Shown piece after piece: positions 30,907-40,186 of a DNA stretch of 64,000 nucleotides. How positions within the stretch are numbered: the first letter of the stretch is position 1; each line of letters starts with the position of its first letter. The notes below the pieces were generated by a model that worked only from the letters and a program-made list of their open reading frames with translations, searched no databases and was not told the origin of the DNA. Source of the stretch: Nocardiopsis sp. N85 (lineage in GTDB: Bacteria > Actinomycetota > Actinomycetes > Streptosporangiales > Streptosporangiaceae); contig NZ_JARBUT010000028.1 of the NCBI RefSeq assembly GCF_028882275.1, positions 1 through 64,000 of the forward strand, written 5' to 3'. The position numbers and the translations under genes are program-made.

Positions 30907-30937
30907 CGGACGCTCGTACCAACTGAGCTACCTAGCC
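30864..30937 (-). tRNA. tRNA-Phe (GAA), attachment site of the islet
   Basis: 74-nt cloverleaf. Acceptor GGCTAGG/CCTAGCC with discriminator A; D-arm GCTCAGTTGGTACGAGC; anticodon stem TCCGC/GCGGA around CTGAAAA, anticodon GAA; TGG-arm GGCGGTTCGACCCCGCC. CCA is not encoded. Its 3' part is repeated at 23482. Confidence 0.97.
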
Positions 30938-30962
30938 GAATCCGCCGATCGATCGGCGAGCG

Positions 30963-31037
30963 CGGTCCTGACGGGATTTGAACCCGCGGCCTCCACCTTG
31001 ACAGGGTGGCGAGCACTCCTAGCTGCTCCACAGGACC
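30963..31037 (-). tRNA. tRNA-Asp (GTC), second copy
   Basis: 75-nt cloverleaf identical in sequence to the tRNA-Asp at 18184-18258, anticodon GTC in the loop CTGTCAA. Middle of the Glu-Asp-Phe cluster, which is conserved in actinomycetes. Confidence 0.97.
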
Positions 31038-31121
31038 TTATTCGGTCGTCGTCCCGGGTTTCCCCGGTCCGCGTCCGCGGTTCCATTCTGCCAGACATCC
31101 GACAGTGGTCGAACCGCTTCG

Positions 31122-31194
31122 TACCCCCAACGGGATTCGAACCCGCGCTACCGCCTTGAAAGGGCGGCGTCCTAGGCCGCTAGACGATGGGGGC
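31122..31194 (-). tRNA. tRNA-Glu (TTC)
   Basis: 73-nt cloverleaf. Acceptor GCCCCCA with TGGGGGT (G1:U72 pair), discriminator A; anticodon stem CCGCC/GGCGG around CTTTCAA, anticodon TTC; TGG-arm GCGGGTTCGAATCCCGT. First gene of the tRNA cluster on the minus strand. Confidence 0.96.
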
Positions 31195-31299
31195 CCGTGT
31201 GACAGGTCCAGCATAGGGGAGATTCCCACCAACGCCAAAGCGATTCGGCCGGCCCGACAGCGGCTTCGCCACCTGCGGGAACACGCACCCCCCTTCGGG

Positions 31300-32835
31300 T
31301 CAGGGGGTGCGCCGGTCCTCCCGGCCCTCCTCCTCGGCATCGGGGTCGGGCTCTCCCAGCGAGCGGTCCGGGTCGGCCTCGATGTGCCGTTCGACCTGCG
31401 CCGACGTCAGGCCGACCCCGCCCAGATCGATGTCGTCGCGGGCCTGGAGACGCCCGGTCTCGGAGTCGAAGTACAACACCGAGGCCTGGTAGGGGGTCGG
31501 TCTGCCCGTACCGTGATCAAGGCCACGCAGACCGGCGCCGCCGGTCGAGCCCTGGACGAGGAAACGGGTGCCCAGGTCGGTGAGCCGCGTGGAGCGCCGA
31601 TGGTCGCCGCCGGTCAGGACCAACGGGACGACCCCGTCGAAGGCCTCCGCCTGGGTACCCGTGTGCATGAGGACGAGGTCGACCTCCTCCTGGGAGCCGA
31701 TGACCTCCGCGGCCTGCTCCTCGCCCAACGCCGCCACCCCTTGGAGGGTCGGGTTGAGCCGGGTCGCGTCGGGCGTGTACCGGGGGTCGCCCGCCCCGTA
31801 CAGGGTGAGTCCGGCGACTTCGAGGACGTCCCCGTCCAGCACCACCGCGTTGGGCTGGGCCTCCACCGCGCGCTGGGTGCCCATGGAGTCGTGTCGGCCG
31901 CGCACCCACACGTAGGGGACGTCCAGTTTGCCGATCTCGTCGGCGAAGACGTCCTCCGCCGCGCTGCCCCGGTCGGTGAGGTCTCCCGAGTCGACGATGA
32001 GGTCGGCGGCGTACTGCTCCCGCAGGGTGCGGATGATGCTCCACGACGCCGGGTTGAGCTGGATGTCGGACACGTGCAGCACCCGGATGACCGACTCGTC
32101 CTCCTCGTACACCGGCAGGGTGGAGGTGGCCTCGTAGATCATCGCGACGTTGCCGACCAGCCCCGCGAGCTGTTCCTGGTACTCGCTGAACCGGCCCACG
32201 ACCTCCTCGGCGCTGCCGACCACCTGGGGCGCCCCCGCGATGAGGCCGGTGTAGCGGGGTTCCGCGATGGCGCTCGGGTTGAAGGTGAGCCCGGCGGCGG
32301 CCCCCGAACCCACGAGCACGGCCAGGGAGACCCCGGCCCCGGCCAGCGCCCGCCAGGCGCTCCGGAACAGCAGCAGACCCATGAGGGCGGCGCCCAGGAC
32401 GGCGGCCAGCAGCGATCGCACGATCAGGGCGATGACGCCTTCGCGGAGATCGGAGCCGATCCCCGCGGCCATCCGGTTGATGGCGTCGGGGTCGGCGAAC
32501 ATCTCCTGGGCGGCGGAGAGCCGGATGTCGGAGATCGTCGCCTCCAGCCGCAACGGCGCGTTGTGGGTGTCGAAGGCGAGCTGTCCGAGGGGCGCCACGT
32601 TGACGACGGTCTCACCGTGCCATTGGGGGCTGAGGCTCAAGGTGACGTCGGCGGGCCCGATGGGGGTGACGACCTGCCCGGCCAGGGCGAGGCCGAGCCA
32701 TCCGCCGACCAGCCCCGCGACGACGACGCAGGACCATCGCCACACCCGCCCGTCACGCACCCGGATCAGGCCCTCGCGAAGCCGCCCTGCGGCTCCTCGG
32801 AAGTCGTACGCGCGGATCGTTTCCCAAGACAACAC
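31300..32835 (-). CDS. Membrane-anchored metallophosphoesterase
   Basis: 511 residues. The N-terminal half contains about four membrane helices around long loops (VWRWSCVVVAGLVGGWLGLA, then VRSLLAAVLGAALMGLLLF, then a third). The C-terminal half is a calcineurin-like phosphoesterase: HVSDIQLN, DSGDLTDRGS, GRHDSMG (for GNHD) and LMHTGT plus TGGDHRR near the end. The metal-binding pattern is slightly altered (R for N in GNHD), but all acidic and His ligands seem kept. The start is uncertain: GTG 32835 is chosen; ATG 32925 with a GGGGGAG upstream would add 30 residues. Substrate unknown. Confidence 0.85.
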   Translation of the reverse strand: MLSWETIRAYDFRGAAGRLREGLIRVRDGRVWRWSCVVVAGLVGGWLGLALAGQVVTPIGPADVTLSLSPQWHGETVVNVAPLGQLAFDTHNAPLRLEATISDIRLSAAQEMFADPDAINRMAAGIGSDLREGVIALIVRSLLAAVLGAALMGLLLFRSAWRALAGAGVSLAVLVGSGAAAGLTFNPSAIAEPRYTGLIAGAPQVVGSAEEVVGRFSEYQEQLAGLVGNVAMIYEATSTLPVYEEDESVIRVLHVSDIQLNPASWSIIRTLREQYAADLIVDSGDLTDRGSAAEDVFADEIGKLDVPYVWVRGRHDSMGTQRAVEAQPNAVVLDGDVLEVAGLTLYGAGDPRYTPDATRLNPTLQGVAALGEEQAAEVIGSQEEVDLVLMHTGTQAEAFDGVVPLVLTGGDHRRSTRLTDLGTRFLVQGSTGGAGLRGLDHGTGRPTPYQASVLYFDSETGRLQARDDIDLGGVGLTSAQVERHIEADPDRSLGEPDPDAEEEGREDRRTP

Positions 32836-32969
32836 CCCCCCATCATGCCGCTGACGGGGATCGTTCCCAATGTTTCCTCCCGTCCAGTGTGTTATGTCGC
32901 TATCCCGTGCCCGTCCTGTGTCCATGGATGCGCTCCCCCGGTGTCGCCGCCCACCGTCCGGGCAGCACA

Positions 32970-33320
32970 ATGGCGGGTGTGGTGGAACTGACGCGCAGGG
33001 AGTTCGAGGAACTGGTCGCCGACGCGCTGGACGAGATCCCGCCGGAGCTGGCGGGCCTCATGGACAACGTGGTGATCACCGTCCAGGACGAGTCGCCGGA
33101 CGGGCTGCTCGGCCTCTACGAGGGCATTCCGCTGACCGAGCGGGGGGACATGTACTTCGGCGTGCTGCCGGATCAGATCTTCATCTACCGCCTCAACATC
33201 TGCGCGATCTGCGAGACTCGCGAGGACGTCGTCGAAGAAGTCCTGATCACCGTGGTCCACGAGATCGCGCACCATTTCGGCATCGACGACGAACGCCTCC
33301 ATCAGCTGGGGTGGGGCTGA
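32970..33320 (+). CDS. Small zincin metallopeptidase
   Basis: 116 residues of the zincin-like PF06262 family. The Zn-binding HExxH is HEIAHHFGIDDERLH near the C-terminus, with the third ligand probably Asp in IDDER. The core RREFEELVADALDEIPPELA and VEEVLITVVHEIAHH are typical. These small proteins are common in actinobacteria; substrates are not known. The ATG at 32970 follows the noncoding gap; an alternative GTG is four codons further on. Divergent from the phosphoesterase. Confidence 0.9.
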   Translation: MAGVVELTRREFEELVADALDEIPPELAGLMDNVVITVQDESPDGLLGLYEGIPLTERGDMYFGVLPDQIFIYRLNICAICETREDVVEEVLITVVHEIAHHFGIDDERLHQLGWG

Positions 33321-33665
33321 TCCCGGCCACCCCGATCGGTTCAGGGTGACCGTCCGAAACCTCCATCCCCATGGGTACCCGGTCCCGCCTCCGGGGCTCT
33401 CCGTGCACGGGCGGCCTCCGCGCGGCCGCCCCGGGCGCGGGCGCGCGTCCCCTTTTCACACGGGGATTCCGCAGTGAACTGCGCGGACAACGCACGGCAC
33501 GAACACGCACATAACGCCCTATCACCCCACCACCCATTACGCGCAGCAACGAATCAGACACGAATTCACCTCAATGGCTTGCGAGGGGGCGCACGTTCCG
33601 GGACGGTTGGTCATTGGGACACGACACAGCGTGATTTCAACCCTGTAACAGTAAGGGAGTGCCGG
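33321..33665. other. Intergenic region before MFS gene
   Basis: The left half is GC-rich and empty. The right half (about 33,465-33,660) is clearly lower in GC and likely contains the promoter of the transporter gene. No gene is supported in either. Confidence 0.55.
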
Positions 33666-34979
33666 ATGGCCAATCCGCGCCTCGACAAGACACCTGACGG
33701 CGAGGGTCACGAGCCCTCGTCCTCCCCTCAGCAGGACGCCTGGCGCAGCAGCTACCGCGATGTCATGGCGATCGGTGAATTCCGCGCCGTCTGGTTGGCC
33801 CACGCCCTCTCGATGATCGGCGGGAACCTCCTCAACATCGCGACGAGCATCCTCGTCTTCCAGCTGACCGACTCCCCGTTGGCGGCCGGCATCACCATCG
33901 CCGTCACGTTCCTGCCCCCCATCATCGCCGGCCCCCTCCTCTCCGGGCTGGCCGACCTCTTCCCCCGCCGTCAGGTGATGGTGGTCTGTGATCTCCTCCG
34001 CGCCGCGCTCATCGTGTCCATCGGCATCCCCGGCATGCCGGTGTGGGCCATCTGGACGCTGTTGTTCTGCTCGGTCCTGCCCTCGCTCCCCTTCGCCGCG
34101 GCCCGTGCCGCCATGCTGACCGAGATCGTCCAGGGCGAGCGCTACGTGGCCAGCACGGCCATCATCCAGCTCACCGCGCAGATCGGCATGTTGCTGGGGC
34201 TCGTGGCCGGCGGTGTCATCGTGGCCTTGGTCGGCCCGCACATCACCGTGATGTCCAACGGAGCGGTCTTCGTGATGACCGCCCTCATCGTGCTGTTCGG
34301 GGTCAAGGCGCGACCGGCCCCGGCCCGGGAGGGACAGGGCGAAGGCGGTGGCGGCTTCCTGAAGATGGCCGGGGGCGGCGCCAAGCTGGTCTTCGGAGAC
34401 TCCAAGCTGCGCACACTGGCCTTGATGGCCTGGCTGGCCGGGCTCTACATGGTCCCCTACGGGTTGGCCAACCCCTTGGCCGCGGAGGCCGGTGGCGGCG
34501 AGGCGGCCGCCGGGCTCATCATGGCGGGAACGCCGATCGGCGCCTTCGTGGGTGGGCTGATCCTGACCCGGCTGGTGCCCCCGCCGACGCGGATCCGTCT
34601 GCTGGGCCCGCTCGCGGTCATGACCTCGATCCCCCTGCTGATCTGGCTGTTCCAACCGCCGCTGTGGCTCATGGTGACCGCGCTGGCCCTGTGCGGTGCC
34701 GCGGGCTCGTACCAGTTCGTGGCCAACGCCGCGTTCGTGCTGTGCGTGCCCAAGGAGGGCCGGGCGCTGGCCTTCGGCCTGGTCGCCGCCGGACTCCAGG
34801 CCGCTCAGGGGTTGGGGATCCTCGCGGCGGGCTTCTTCGCCGAGTTCTTCGGCACCGGCGCCGTCGTGGTGAGCGCCGGGGTGCTGGGGATCACGTGCGC
34901 GGTGCTGCTGACGCTCCCCTGGTCACGGATGAGCGGCGAGGTCACGCGCAAGATGCAGGAGAGCGAGGCCGCGGCCTGA
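33666..34979 (+). CDS. MFS transporter
   Basis: 437 residues with 10-12 predicted membrane helices. The first, MIGGNLLNIATSILVFQLTD, and the loop PRRQVMVVCDLLRAALI with a central GLADLFPRR, correspond to the MFS loop 2-3 region of enterobactin exporter-like (EntS) proteins. No substrate is indicated. A soluble N-terminal extension of about 25 residues precedes helix 1. The start at ATG 33666 gives a plausible cytoplasmic head. No regulator is adjacent except in the divergent direction. A hairpin follows at 35045-35064. Confidence 0.88.
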   Translation: MANPRLDKTPDGEGHEPSSSPQQDAWRSSYRDVMAIGEFRAVWLAHALSMIGGNLLNIATSILVFQLTDSPLAAGITIAVTFLPPIIAGPLLSGLADLFPRRQVMVVCDLLRAALIVSIGIPGMPVWAIWTLLFCSVLPSLPFAAARAAMLTEIVQGERYVASTAIIQLTAQIGMLLGLVAGGVIVALVGPHITVMSNGAVFVMTALIVLFGVKARPAPAREGQGEGGGGFLKMAGGGAKLVFGDSKLRTLALMAWLAGLYMVPYGLANPLAAEAGGGEAAAGLIMAGTPIGAFVGGLILTRLVPPPTRIRLLGPLAVMTSIPLLIWLFQPPLWLMVTALALCGAAGSYQFVANAAFVLCVPKEGRALAFGLVAAGLQAAQGLGILAAGFFAEFFGTGAVVVSAGVLGITCAVLLTLPWSRMSGEVTRKMQESEAAA

Positions 34980-35044
34980 TCCCGAAGGCCGAGGTCGACC
35001 CCCGGGCCGTCCCGGCCTCTCTCGGGACGACCGTGGTCCGCGGG

Positions 35045-35064
35045 CCCCGCCCCGAAGGGCGGGG
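35045..35064. terminator. Hairpin after MFS gene
   Basis: CCCCGCCC, loop, GGGCGGGG located about 65 bp after the MFS stop, before the convergent PspC gene. Confidence 0.6.
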
Positions 35065-35189
35065 TCAGCGGCCCCTGTTCTCCGTGCCGCACTCGACGAC
35101 GGACTCGCGCTCTTCTTCGACCTCGCGCTCCTGGCGCGGCAGACGCAGTTCGCGGCGTTCCCACCCGGGGTGTGCTCTGAGGCTCCACA

Positions 35190-35450
35190 TCAGTCTCGAC
35201 TCGGCTTTCCCTGGAAGTTACGGATGATCTGTTCGAGCAGAGAGTGCTGCTCGTGCTCGCCCGGCATGATCAGCCAGGCGAGGATGTAGACGAAGACGCC
35301 GCTGAAGCCGAGCAGGGTGAGGGCCACGAAGACGAGTCGGACGATGTTCGCGTCGACACCGAGGTAGTCGGCGATACCGCCACACACGCCCGCCAGGAAG
35401 CGGTTGTCGTCACTGCGCCGGAAGCGCTTGCCCTGAAGTTCATCGTTCAT
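35190..35450 (-). CDS. PspC-domain membrane protein
   Basis: 86 residues: KRFRRSDDNRFLAGVCGGIA is the PspC N-terminus (R-x-x-D-x-x-x-x-G-V-C-G-G-I), then DYLGVDANIVRLVF and one or two helices (FVYILAWLIMPGEH). PspC proteins respond to phage shock or membrane stress; in actinomycetes they are often linked to two-component systems (not seen here). Start at ATG 35450. A frame extending upstream has no Shine-Dalgarno. Confidence 0.9.
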   Translation of the reverse strand: MNDELQGKRFRRSDDNRFLAGVCGGIADYLGVDANIVRLVFVALTLLGFSGVFVYILAWLIMPGEHEQHSLLEQIIRNFQGKPSRD

Positions 35451-35711
35451 GTTCTCAGCCTGCCCGTTCGCCGCGCCTTTTCCCATCGGGGAGAGCCCTG
35501 GAGCGTCCCTGACATCTCCCCGACACCCCTGAAGGGGCTGCGGGGCGTACCCCCGAAGGGGCCCGCGGACATCCGACGTCGCCGCCGTCTCCGGCGTTCC
35601 ACGAAGTCGGTGAGTCATGGAACACGTTAGGGGCCGGGTACGACGAACGGGCGTCGTTCCCGCCCACCGGTCCGGGCGTTCCCACCCGCCCGGGGCGGCC
35701 GGCCGCCCCGG

Positions 35712-36320
35712 TCACCCCGTTCCGGGGCCGTAGACCTCGCCCAGGACGCGGAAGGCGGAACGGACCCTGTCGCGGACCCGCTCCACGTCCTCCTCCTCGG
35801 AATAGTGGAGGTGGCGCATCGTGTGGCGCATCACCGCCATCGCCGCCACCGCGGCCAGCTGGGGCCGGTCCGCCTCGGGGGACTCCCCCAGGCGCTCGGC
35901 GATGGCCCCGGCCACCACCCGCTCCACATCGTGGAAGCGCGCCAGCACCCCGGGGACGAGCTGCGGTTCCCGGTCCATCAGCCGTTTGCGCAGCCGCATC
36001 TCCTCGCGCTGGGCGGCCAGGTCCTCGGTGTCCACGAGGAAGGCGATGAGCAGGGTGATGAGATCCTCGGTGAAGTCTCCGGTCGGACCGCCCCGGACGA
36101 ATCCGCGGATGTCGTCCTCGTCGAAGGCCCCGGGCACATCCCCGAGGAGCGCCTCCTCCTTGGTCCCGAAGTAGTTGAAGAAGGTCCGGGTGGACACGCC
36201 CACCTGGGCGGCGACCTCCTCGACCGTCACGTTCTCCAGGCCGTGTTCGAGCACGAGCCGCACCGCGGCCTCCCGGAGGGCGCGCCGGGTGGCCAGCTTC
36301 TTGCGCTCGCGCAGCCCCAT
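35712..36320 (-). CDS. TetR family transcriptional regulator
   Basis: 202 residues. The HTH lies in the N-terminus (REAAVRLVLEHGLENVTVEE, AAQVGVSTRTFFNYF), and the C-terminal half has SFRVLGEVYG-like helices. Start choice among three: the ATG at 36320 (MGLRERKKLA) has GGAGGGGGAG upstream and gives a normal HTH position; 36335 and GTG 36350 are possible. No obvious target is divergent, since the other side is a long gap. The operator is not recognised. Confidence 0.87.
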   Translation of the reverse strand: MGLRERKKLATRRALREAAVRLVLEHGLENVTVEEVAAQVGVSTRTFFNYFGTKEEALLGDVPGAFDEDDIRGFVRGGPTGDFTEDLITLLIAFLVDTEDLAAQREEMRLRKRLMDREPQLVPGVLARFHDVERVVAGAIAERLGESPEADRPQLAAVAAMAVMRHTMRHLHYSEEEDVERVRDRVRSAFRVLGEVYGPGTG

Positions 36321-37116
36321 TCGCTCCCCCTCCATCCGACCCTCGGTCACCGTCGTGCTCCTCTCCCGGGCGCGGCGCGGCCCCTCCGTCGGGGCCGTTC
36401 CGGATCACCGCCCGGCGAACCGCCCGAGGCGGACGCGGACGATCACGCGCTTCTCACCGTCACTGTGCCAGGGATTACGAGGTGTCGAGGTGCTCGCGGG
36501 CCATCGCGTCGATGAAGGCCCCGTCGCCCTCCCCCGGTCCCGTCACCGTCCCCCGCACTCGACGCACACGTACGGATCGCTCGGGCCGAGGACACGGACC
36601 GCGATCCGACCGTCCCGCGAGGGGTTCGCGGGCTTCCGCCGGGCGGTGGTCCGACCGGACCGGAGGAACTCCCCGCCCCCGTCGGCCCGTACCGGGCCGA
36701 CCTGCGGCCCCGCGTTCGATCCGACGGTGGCCACCTGCGCGAACGCGGGCTTGCACGGGATCTCCCGCGGGCGCTCCGGCGACGCCACGCGACCGCCTCC
36801 TCCGTCACCGGCCGGGTACGGGGCGGTGAGTGCGAGCACACCCGGCCGAGGACACGCGGACCGGTGACCGTCACGGTCGGCGTGGCGCCTCCTTCGTGAG
36901 GAATCCGACACCGGGAGACGCCCCTTTCCACCCATCACCGAAAAGGTCAACCGAAATTGAAGTCACGAAGGAAAGAAACCTGACAACCGAATATCCGGAA
37001 AAAAACTGGAACATGCCACCTCGCCCGGCGTCGATCAGTACAGTCTCCTCAACAGCGGGTGCGCTTTTCCTGTATTTCGGACATCGGACCTCGGTCCGTC
37101 ACCTCAAGGAGCCCAT
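36321..37116. other. Intergenic region, partly AT-rich
   Basis: About 800 bp. Frames on both strands (for example 36,482-36,829 plus; 36,443-36,950 minus) have no recognisable domains and high arginine/proline content. The last 200 bp (36,920-37,110) are less GC-rich and probably contain the promoter of the secreted protein gene. Confidence 0.55.
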
Positions 37117-37635
37117 GTGGCACGGAAAAGGTTGCGTGCCGCTCTCATCGCAGCGGCAGCCCTGGCCACCCTGGTCGTCCCGGCCCCCGCTCAGGCGGCC
37201 TCCACGACCGGCGCCCTCATGATCACGCACGTGCGGCCCAACGCCGCCGGCGCGGACATCAAGAACAACAAGCAGGTCAACCTCAACGGCGAGTACTTCG
37301 TCCTCAAGAACGTCACGAAGAAGACGGTCGACCTCGGCGGCTACGTCCCCGACATCACGACCAACACCTACGGCCGCGCCCTTCCGGCCTACAGGCTCCC
37401 GGCCGGGGCCAAGGTGTACGTGCACACCGGCAGCGGCACCCACCACAGGGACGCCAAGGGGAACCACCACGTCTACCGGGGGTACGGACGTCACGTGCTA
37501 CCCAACGACGGCACGAAGAAGAACCCCGACATCCGGTTGAAGAAGCCGGGTTCACGGGACGACAACACGGCCACCGGAGCGATCAGCTCCTGCAACTGGG
37601 GCAAGGCCGCCGACGGTAAGACCTACGCCTGCTGA
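37117..37635 (+). CDS. Secreted lamin-tail-like domain protein
   Basis: 172 residues. A signal peptide (ALIAAAALATLVVPAPAQA) is followed by a small beta domain: NLNGEYFVLKNVTKKTVDLG, then GYVPDITTNTYGRALPAYRL and KVYVHTGSGT. This is the layout of the lamin-tail (LTD) domain, a Ig-like module found on exported bacterial proteins. Two Cys (CNWGK and final TYAC) near the C-terminus may be disulphide-bonded. Start is GTG 37117, with AAGGAG seven bases upstream; the overlapping ATG at 37115 is out of frame. Function is unknown; probably nucleic acid or surface binding. Confidence 0.82.
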   Translation: MARKRLRAALIAAAALATLVVPAPAQAASTTGALMITHVRPNAAGADIKNNKQVNLNGEYFVLKNVTKKTVDLGGYVPDITTNTYGRALPAYRLPAGAKVYVHTGSGTHHRDAKGNHHVYRGYGRHVLPNDGTKKNPDIRLKKPGSRDDNTATGAISSCNWGKAADGKTYAC

Positions 37636-37830
37636 ACCCGCGTCACCGCACCCGCACGCCCCCGGACCCGCGACCTCCGGGGGTCTTCCATGTCCGGGCG
37701 ACCTCGACGATCGTCACCGTCGACCGGTCCCGAATCCCCTCCCACAGGACGATGCGCCCGCCCTCCGCCTCCTCGTAGGGTCATCGCGGGCCCGCCGCCG
37801 CGGCGCGCCCGACCGGGAGGAAGGACGCCC

Positions 37831-39243
37831 ATGACGTGGTCCGAGATCGCGCTCCTCGGTTCGATCGCGCCGCTGCTCCTCGCCCTGTGCGCCCCGGCCC
37901 GGGCGCGCCGCCCCCTGGTGTGCGCCGCGCTGGTCCTCGTCGCGGGTTGCGCGGTCGCCGGTCTCGTGTCCGGTCCGCGCTGGCAGTGGTACCCGATCGC
38001 CGTGGGCGCGCTCGTGATGGTGGTCCTCGGGGTGCTGCGTCTGTGGCCCCCCGCCACGGGCCCCGCGCCCCGCGGAAGGACGCGGAGGACCGTCATCGTC
38101 CTGACCCTCCTCCTCGGTCTGGTCGCGGCGACCGGTGGCGGCGCGATGGCGTGGGCGATCCCCGTTCCCGTCTTCCCGGTCCCGTCCGGTCCGCATCCGG
38201 TCGGCGCGGTCACCGCGCAGTGGACGGACCCCGACCGGGAGGAGACCTGGACCGACGACCCGGCCGATCGGCGGACCGTCGTCGCCCGGATCTGGTACCC
38301 GGCCGCACCGGGGGCCGACGGCGAGCGCGCGCTCTACCTGGGGCGCGACGCCCGGGAGGCGGACATCGTCGCCGAGGGTCTGGCCACCGGCCTGGGCATG
38401 CCCGGGTTCGTCCTGGAGGACGCGTCCCGGGCCCGGGCGCACGCGGTCCCCGACGCTCCGCCCGCAGCGGGGCGCCATCCCCTGGTGCTCTTCTCACCGG
38501 GGCTGGGCGGGGTCCGCACCCAGAACACGGTGTGGGCGGAAGGCCTGGCGAGCCACGGGTACGTCGTGGTGGCGGTGGACCACCCCTATGACTCCGCGGT
38601 CGTCGTCCTCGACGACGGCACGGTCGTGCGCGGGGCCCTGACCGCGACCGGGGACCCGGAGGAGGACGATCGCCTCGCCGACGAGTGGACGCGGATCCGC
38701 GCCGACGACCTGGGACTGGTGCTCACCCGACTGGTGGAGGAGGCCAACGCCGACGAAGGTCCCCTCTCCGGGTTGGTGGACCCCGAGAGGGTCGCCGTGG
38801 CCGGACACTCACTGGGCGGGGCGGCCGCACTGCTGGCGGCGTCCGGGGATCAACGGGTCGACGCCGTCATCGATCTGGACGGGTTGCCGCGGCTGCCCCA
38901 GGGGGCGTCCCTGTCGCAGCCGGTGCTCGCGCTGGTCGCGGCGGCCGGAACGGGGAGTCCGGAGGGCGACATCCGCTACGCCGTGGCGTTGGACGGCGTG
39001 TTCGCGGCGTCGACCGCGCCCGGTCACGTGCTCTCCGTGCCGGGGACCGCGCACCTGTCGTTCAGCGACTCCCCGTTCCTGATCCCGCCGTTCCCGTCGC
39101 TCGTCGGCTCCCTGGGACGCGCGGAGCCGGCCCGGATCACCGAGGCGGCCTCCCTCGCCTTCCTGGACGCGACCCTGAAGGGGGCGGACGTGGACCTCGA
39201 CGCCGCCCTCGCGCCCCTGGGAGAGGTGACCCCGATGCCCTAG
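37831..39243 (+). CDS. Membrane-anchored alpha/beta hydrolase (PAF-acetylhydrolase type)
   Basis: 470 residues. Three N-terminal membrane helices within about 1-125 (ALLGSIAPLLLALCAPARAR, LVCAALVLVAGCAVAGLV, then VIVLTLLLGLVAATGGGAMA). The C-terminal half is an alpha/beta hydrolase: HPLVLFSPGLGG with GHSLGGAAAL (nucleophile Ser), acid Asp in VIDLDGLPRL region, and a His in APGHVLSVPG or TAHLSFSD. It resembles platelet-activating factor acetylhydrolase/dienelactone hydrolase-like proteins of actinomycetes; substrate unknown. ATG 37831 follows GGAGGAAGGA. Ends overlapping by a few bases with the convergent LysR gene. Confidence 0.87.
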   Translation: MTWSEIALLGSIAPLLLALCAPARARRPLVCAALVLVAGCAVAGLVSGPRWQWYPIAVGALVMVVLGVLRLWPPATGPAPRGRTRRTVIVLTLLLGLVAATGGGAMAWAIPVPVFPVPSGPHPVGAVTAQWTDPDREETWTDDPADRRTVVARIWYPAAPGADGERALYLGRDAREADIVAEGLATGLGMPGFVLEDASRARAHAVPDAPPAAGRHPLVLFSPGLGGVRTQNTVWAEGLASHGYVVVAVDHPYDSAVVVLDDGTVVRGALTATGDPEEDDRLADEWTRIRADDLGLVLTRLVEEANADEGPLSGLVDPERVAVAGHSLGGAAALLAASGDQRVDAVIDLDGLPRLPQGASLSQPVLALVAAAGTGSPEGDIRYAVALDGVFAASTAPGHVLSVPGTAHLSFSDSPFLIPPFPSLVGSLGRAEPARITEAASLAFLDATLKGADVDLDAALAPLGEVTPMP

Positions 39244-40118
39244 CCGGCGGGGCGTGTCGAGGGTGGGTCCCCGCCGTACAGTTCGGCGAGCAGGGCCACC
39301 GCGGCGAAGGTGGCCGGGTGGGGGTCCTCGGGCCGCCAGATCACGCGGACCGGGATGGGCGGGGCGTCGCGCACCGGGCGGAACACGATCCCGTCGCGCC
39401 GGTACTGGGCGATCGTGCCCTCGGCGGTGATCCCGACGCTGCGGCCGGTGGCGATCTCGGCGAGCCAGTCGTCGATGTCCCGTGTGTGCTCCATGACCGG
39501 TCGCCGGTCGACGGGCCACAGATGAGCGGTGGTGGTACCGGTACGGCGGTCGATGAGCACGCGCCGATCGGCGATCTCGGCCAGGCGCACGGACCTCCGT
39601 CGGGCCCAGGGATCGTCGGAGGCGAGGGCGCAGACGCGGCGTTCATGGCCCACGACGGCGCCGTCGAACCGGCGTCCGTCGACACCGGCGCGTACCACGG
39701 CCAGGTCGCACAGTCCTTCGGACAGCCCGGCGGTGGGGGTGTTGGTGCGGACCAGGTGCAGTTCCACATCGGGATGGCGTTGCGCCCAGAGTCGTTGGAA
39801 CCGGCGGGTGTGCCGCCCGACCGCCGACCAGGCGTGGCCCAGGCGCAGCCGACGGTGACCGCCGGTGGCCTCCCGCACGAGGTCGTCGACCTCGGCCAGG
39901 ACCGTCCGGGCGCGTGCGAGGACACGTCGACCGGCGGCGGTGAGGGTCACCTCCCTGCTGGTGCGGTGCAGCAGTCGGACCCCGAGTGCCCGTTCGAGGG
40001 CGGCCAGGCCCCGGGACACCGCCGCTTGGGAGACGCCCAGTTCGAGGGCGGCGTCGGTGAAGGTCCCGGTGTCGATGATGGCGACCAGGCAGCGCAGGTG
40101 CCGCAGTTCCACATCCAT
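39240..40118 (-). CDS. LysR-type regulator for EamA exporter
   Basis: 292 residues. The winged HTH in MDVELRHLRCLVAIIDTGTF, ALELGVSQAAVSRGLAALE is canonical LysR. The rest is a periplasmic-binding-like effector domain. It is divergent from the EamA transporter gene with 68 bp between starts, the usual LysR arrangement, so it likely activates or represses that exporter. The ATG at 40118 is the natural start; the frame continues upstream without a better one. Effector unknown. Confidence 0.92.
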   Translation of the reverse strand: MDVELRHLRCLVAIIDTGTFTDAALELGVSQAAVSRGLAALERALGVRLLHRTSREVTLTAAGRRVLARARTVLAEVDDLVREATGGHRRLRLGHAWSAVGRHTRRFQRLWAQRHPDVELHLVRTNTPTAGLSEGLCDLAVVRAGVDGRRFDGAVVGHERRVCALASDDPWARRRSVRLAEIADRRVLIDRRTGTTTAHLWPVDRRPVMEHTRDIDDWLAEIATGRSVGITAEGTIAQYRRDGIVFRPVRDAPPIPVRVIWRPEDPHPATFAAVALLAELYGGDPPSTRPAG

Positions 40119-40186
40119 GCGCTCAGCGTATGTGAGACGCGTCGCATGCATTTTGCGCATGTGCGGCGGGCCCGCATGATCCGTGC

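Noticed and set aside
36443..36950. Frames of 130-160 codons on both strands in the gap before the secreted protein
   Set aside because: No domain, no Shine-Dalgarno, biased composition. Some end with plausible-looking residues but evidence is insufficient.
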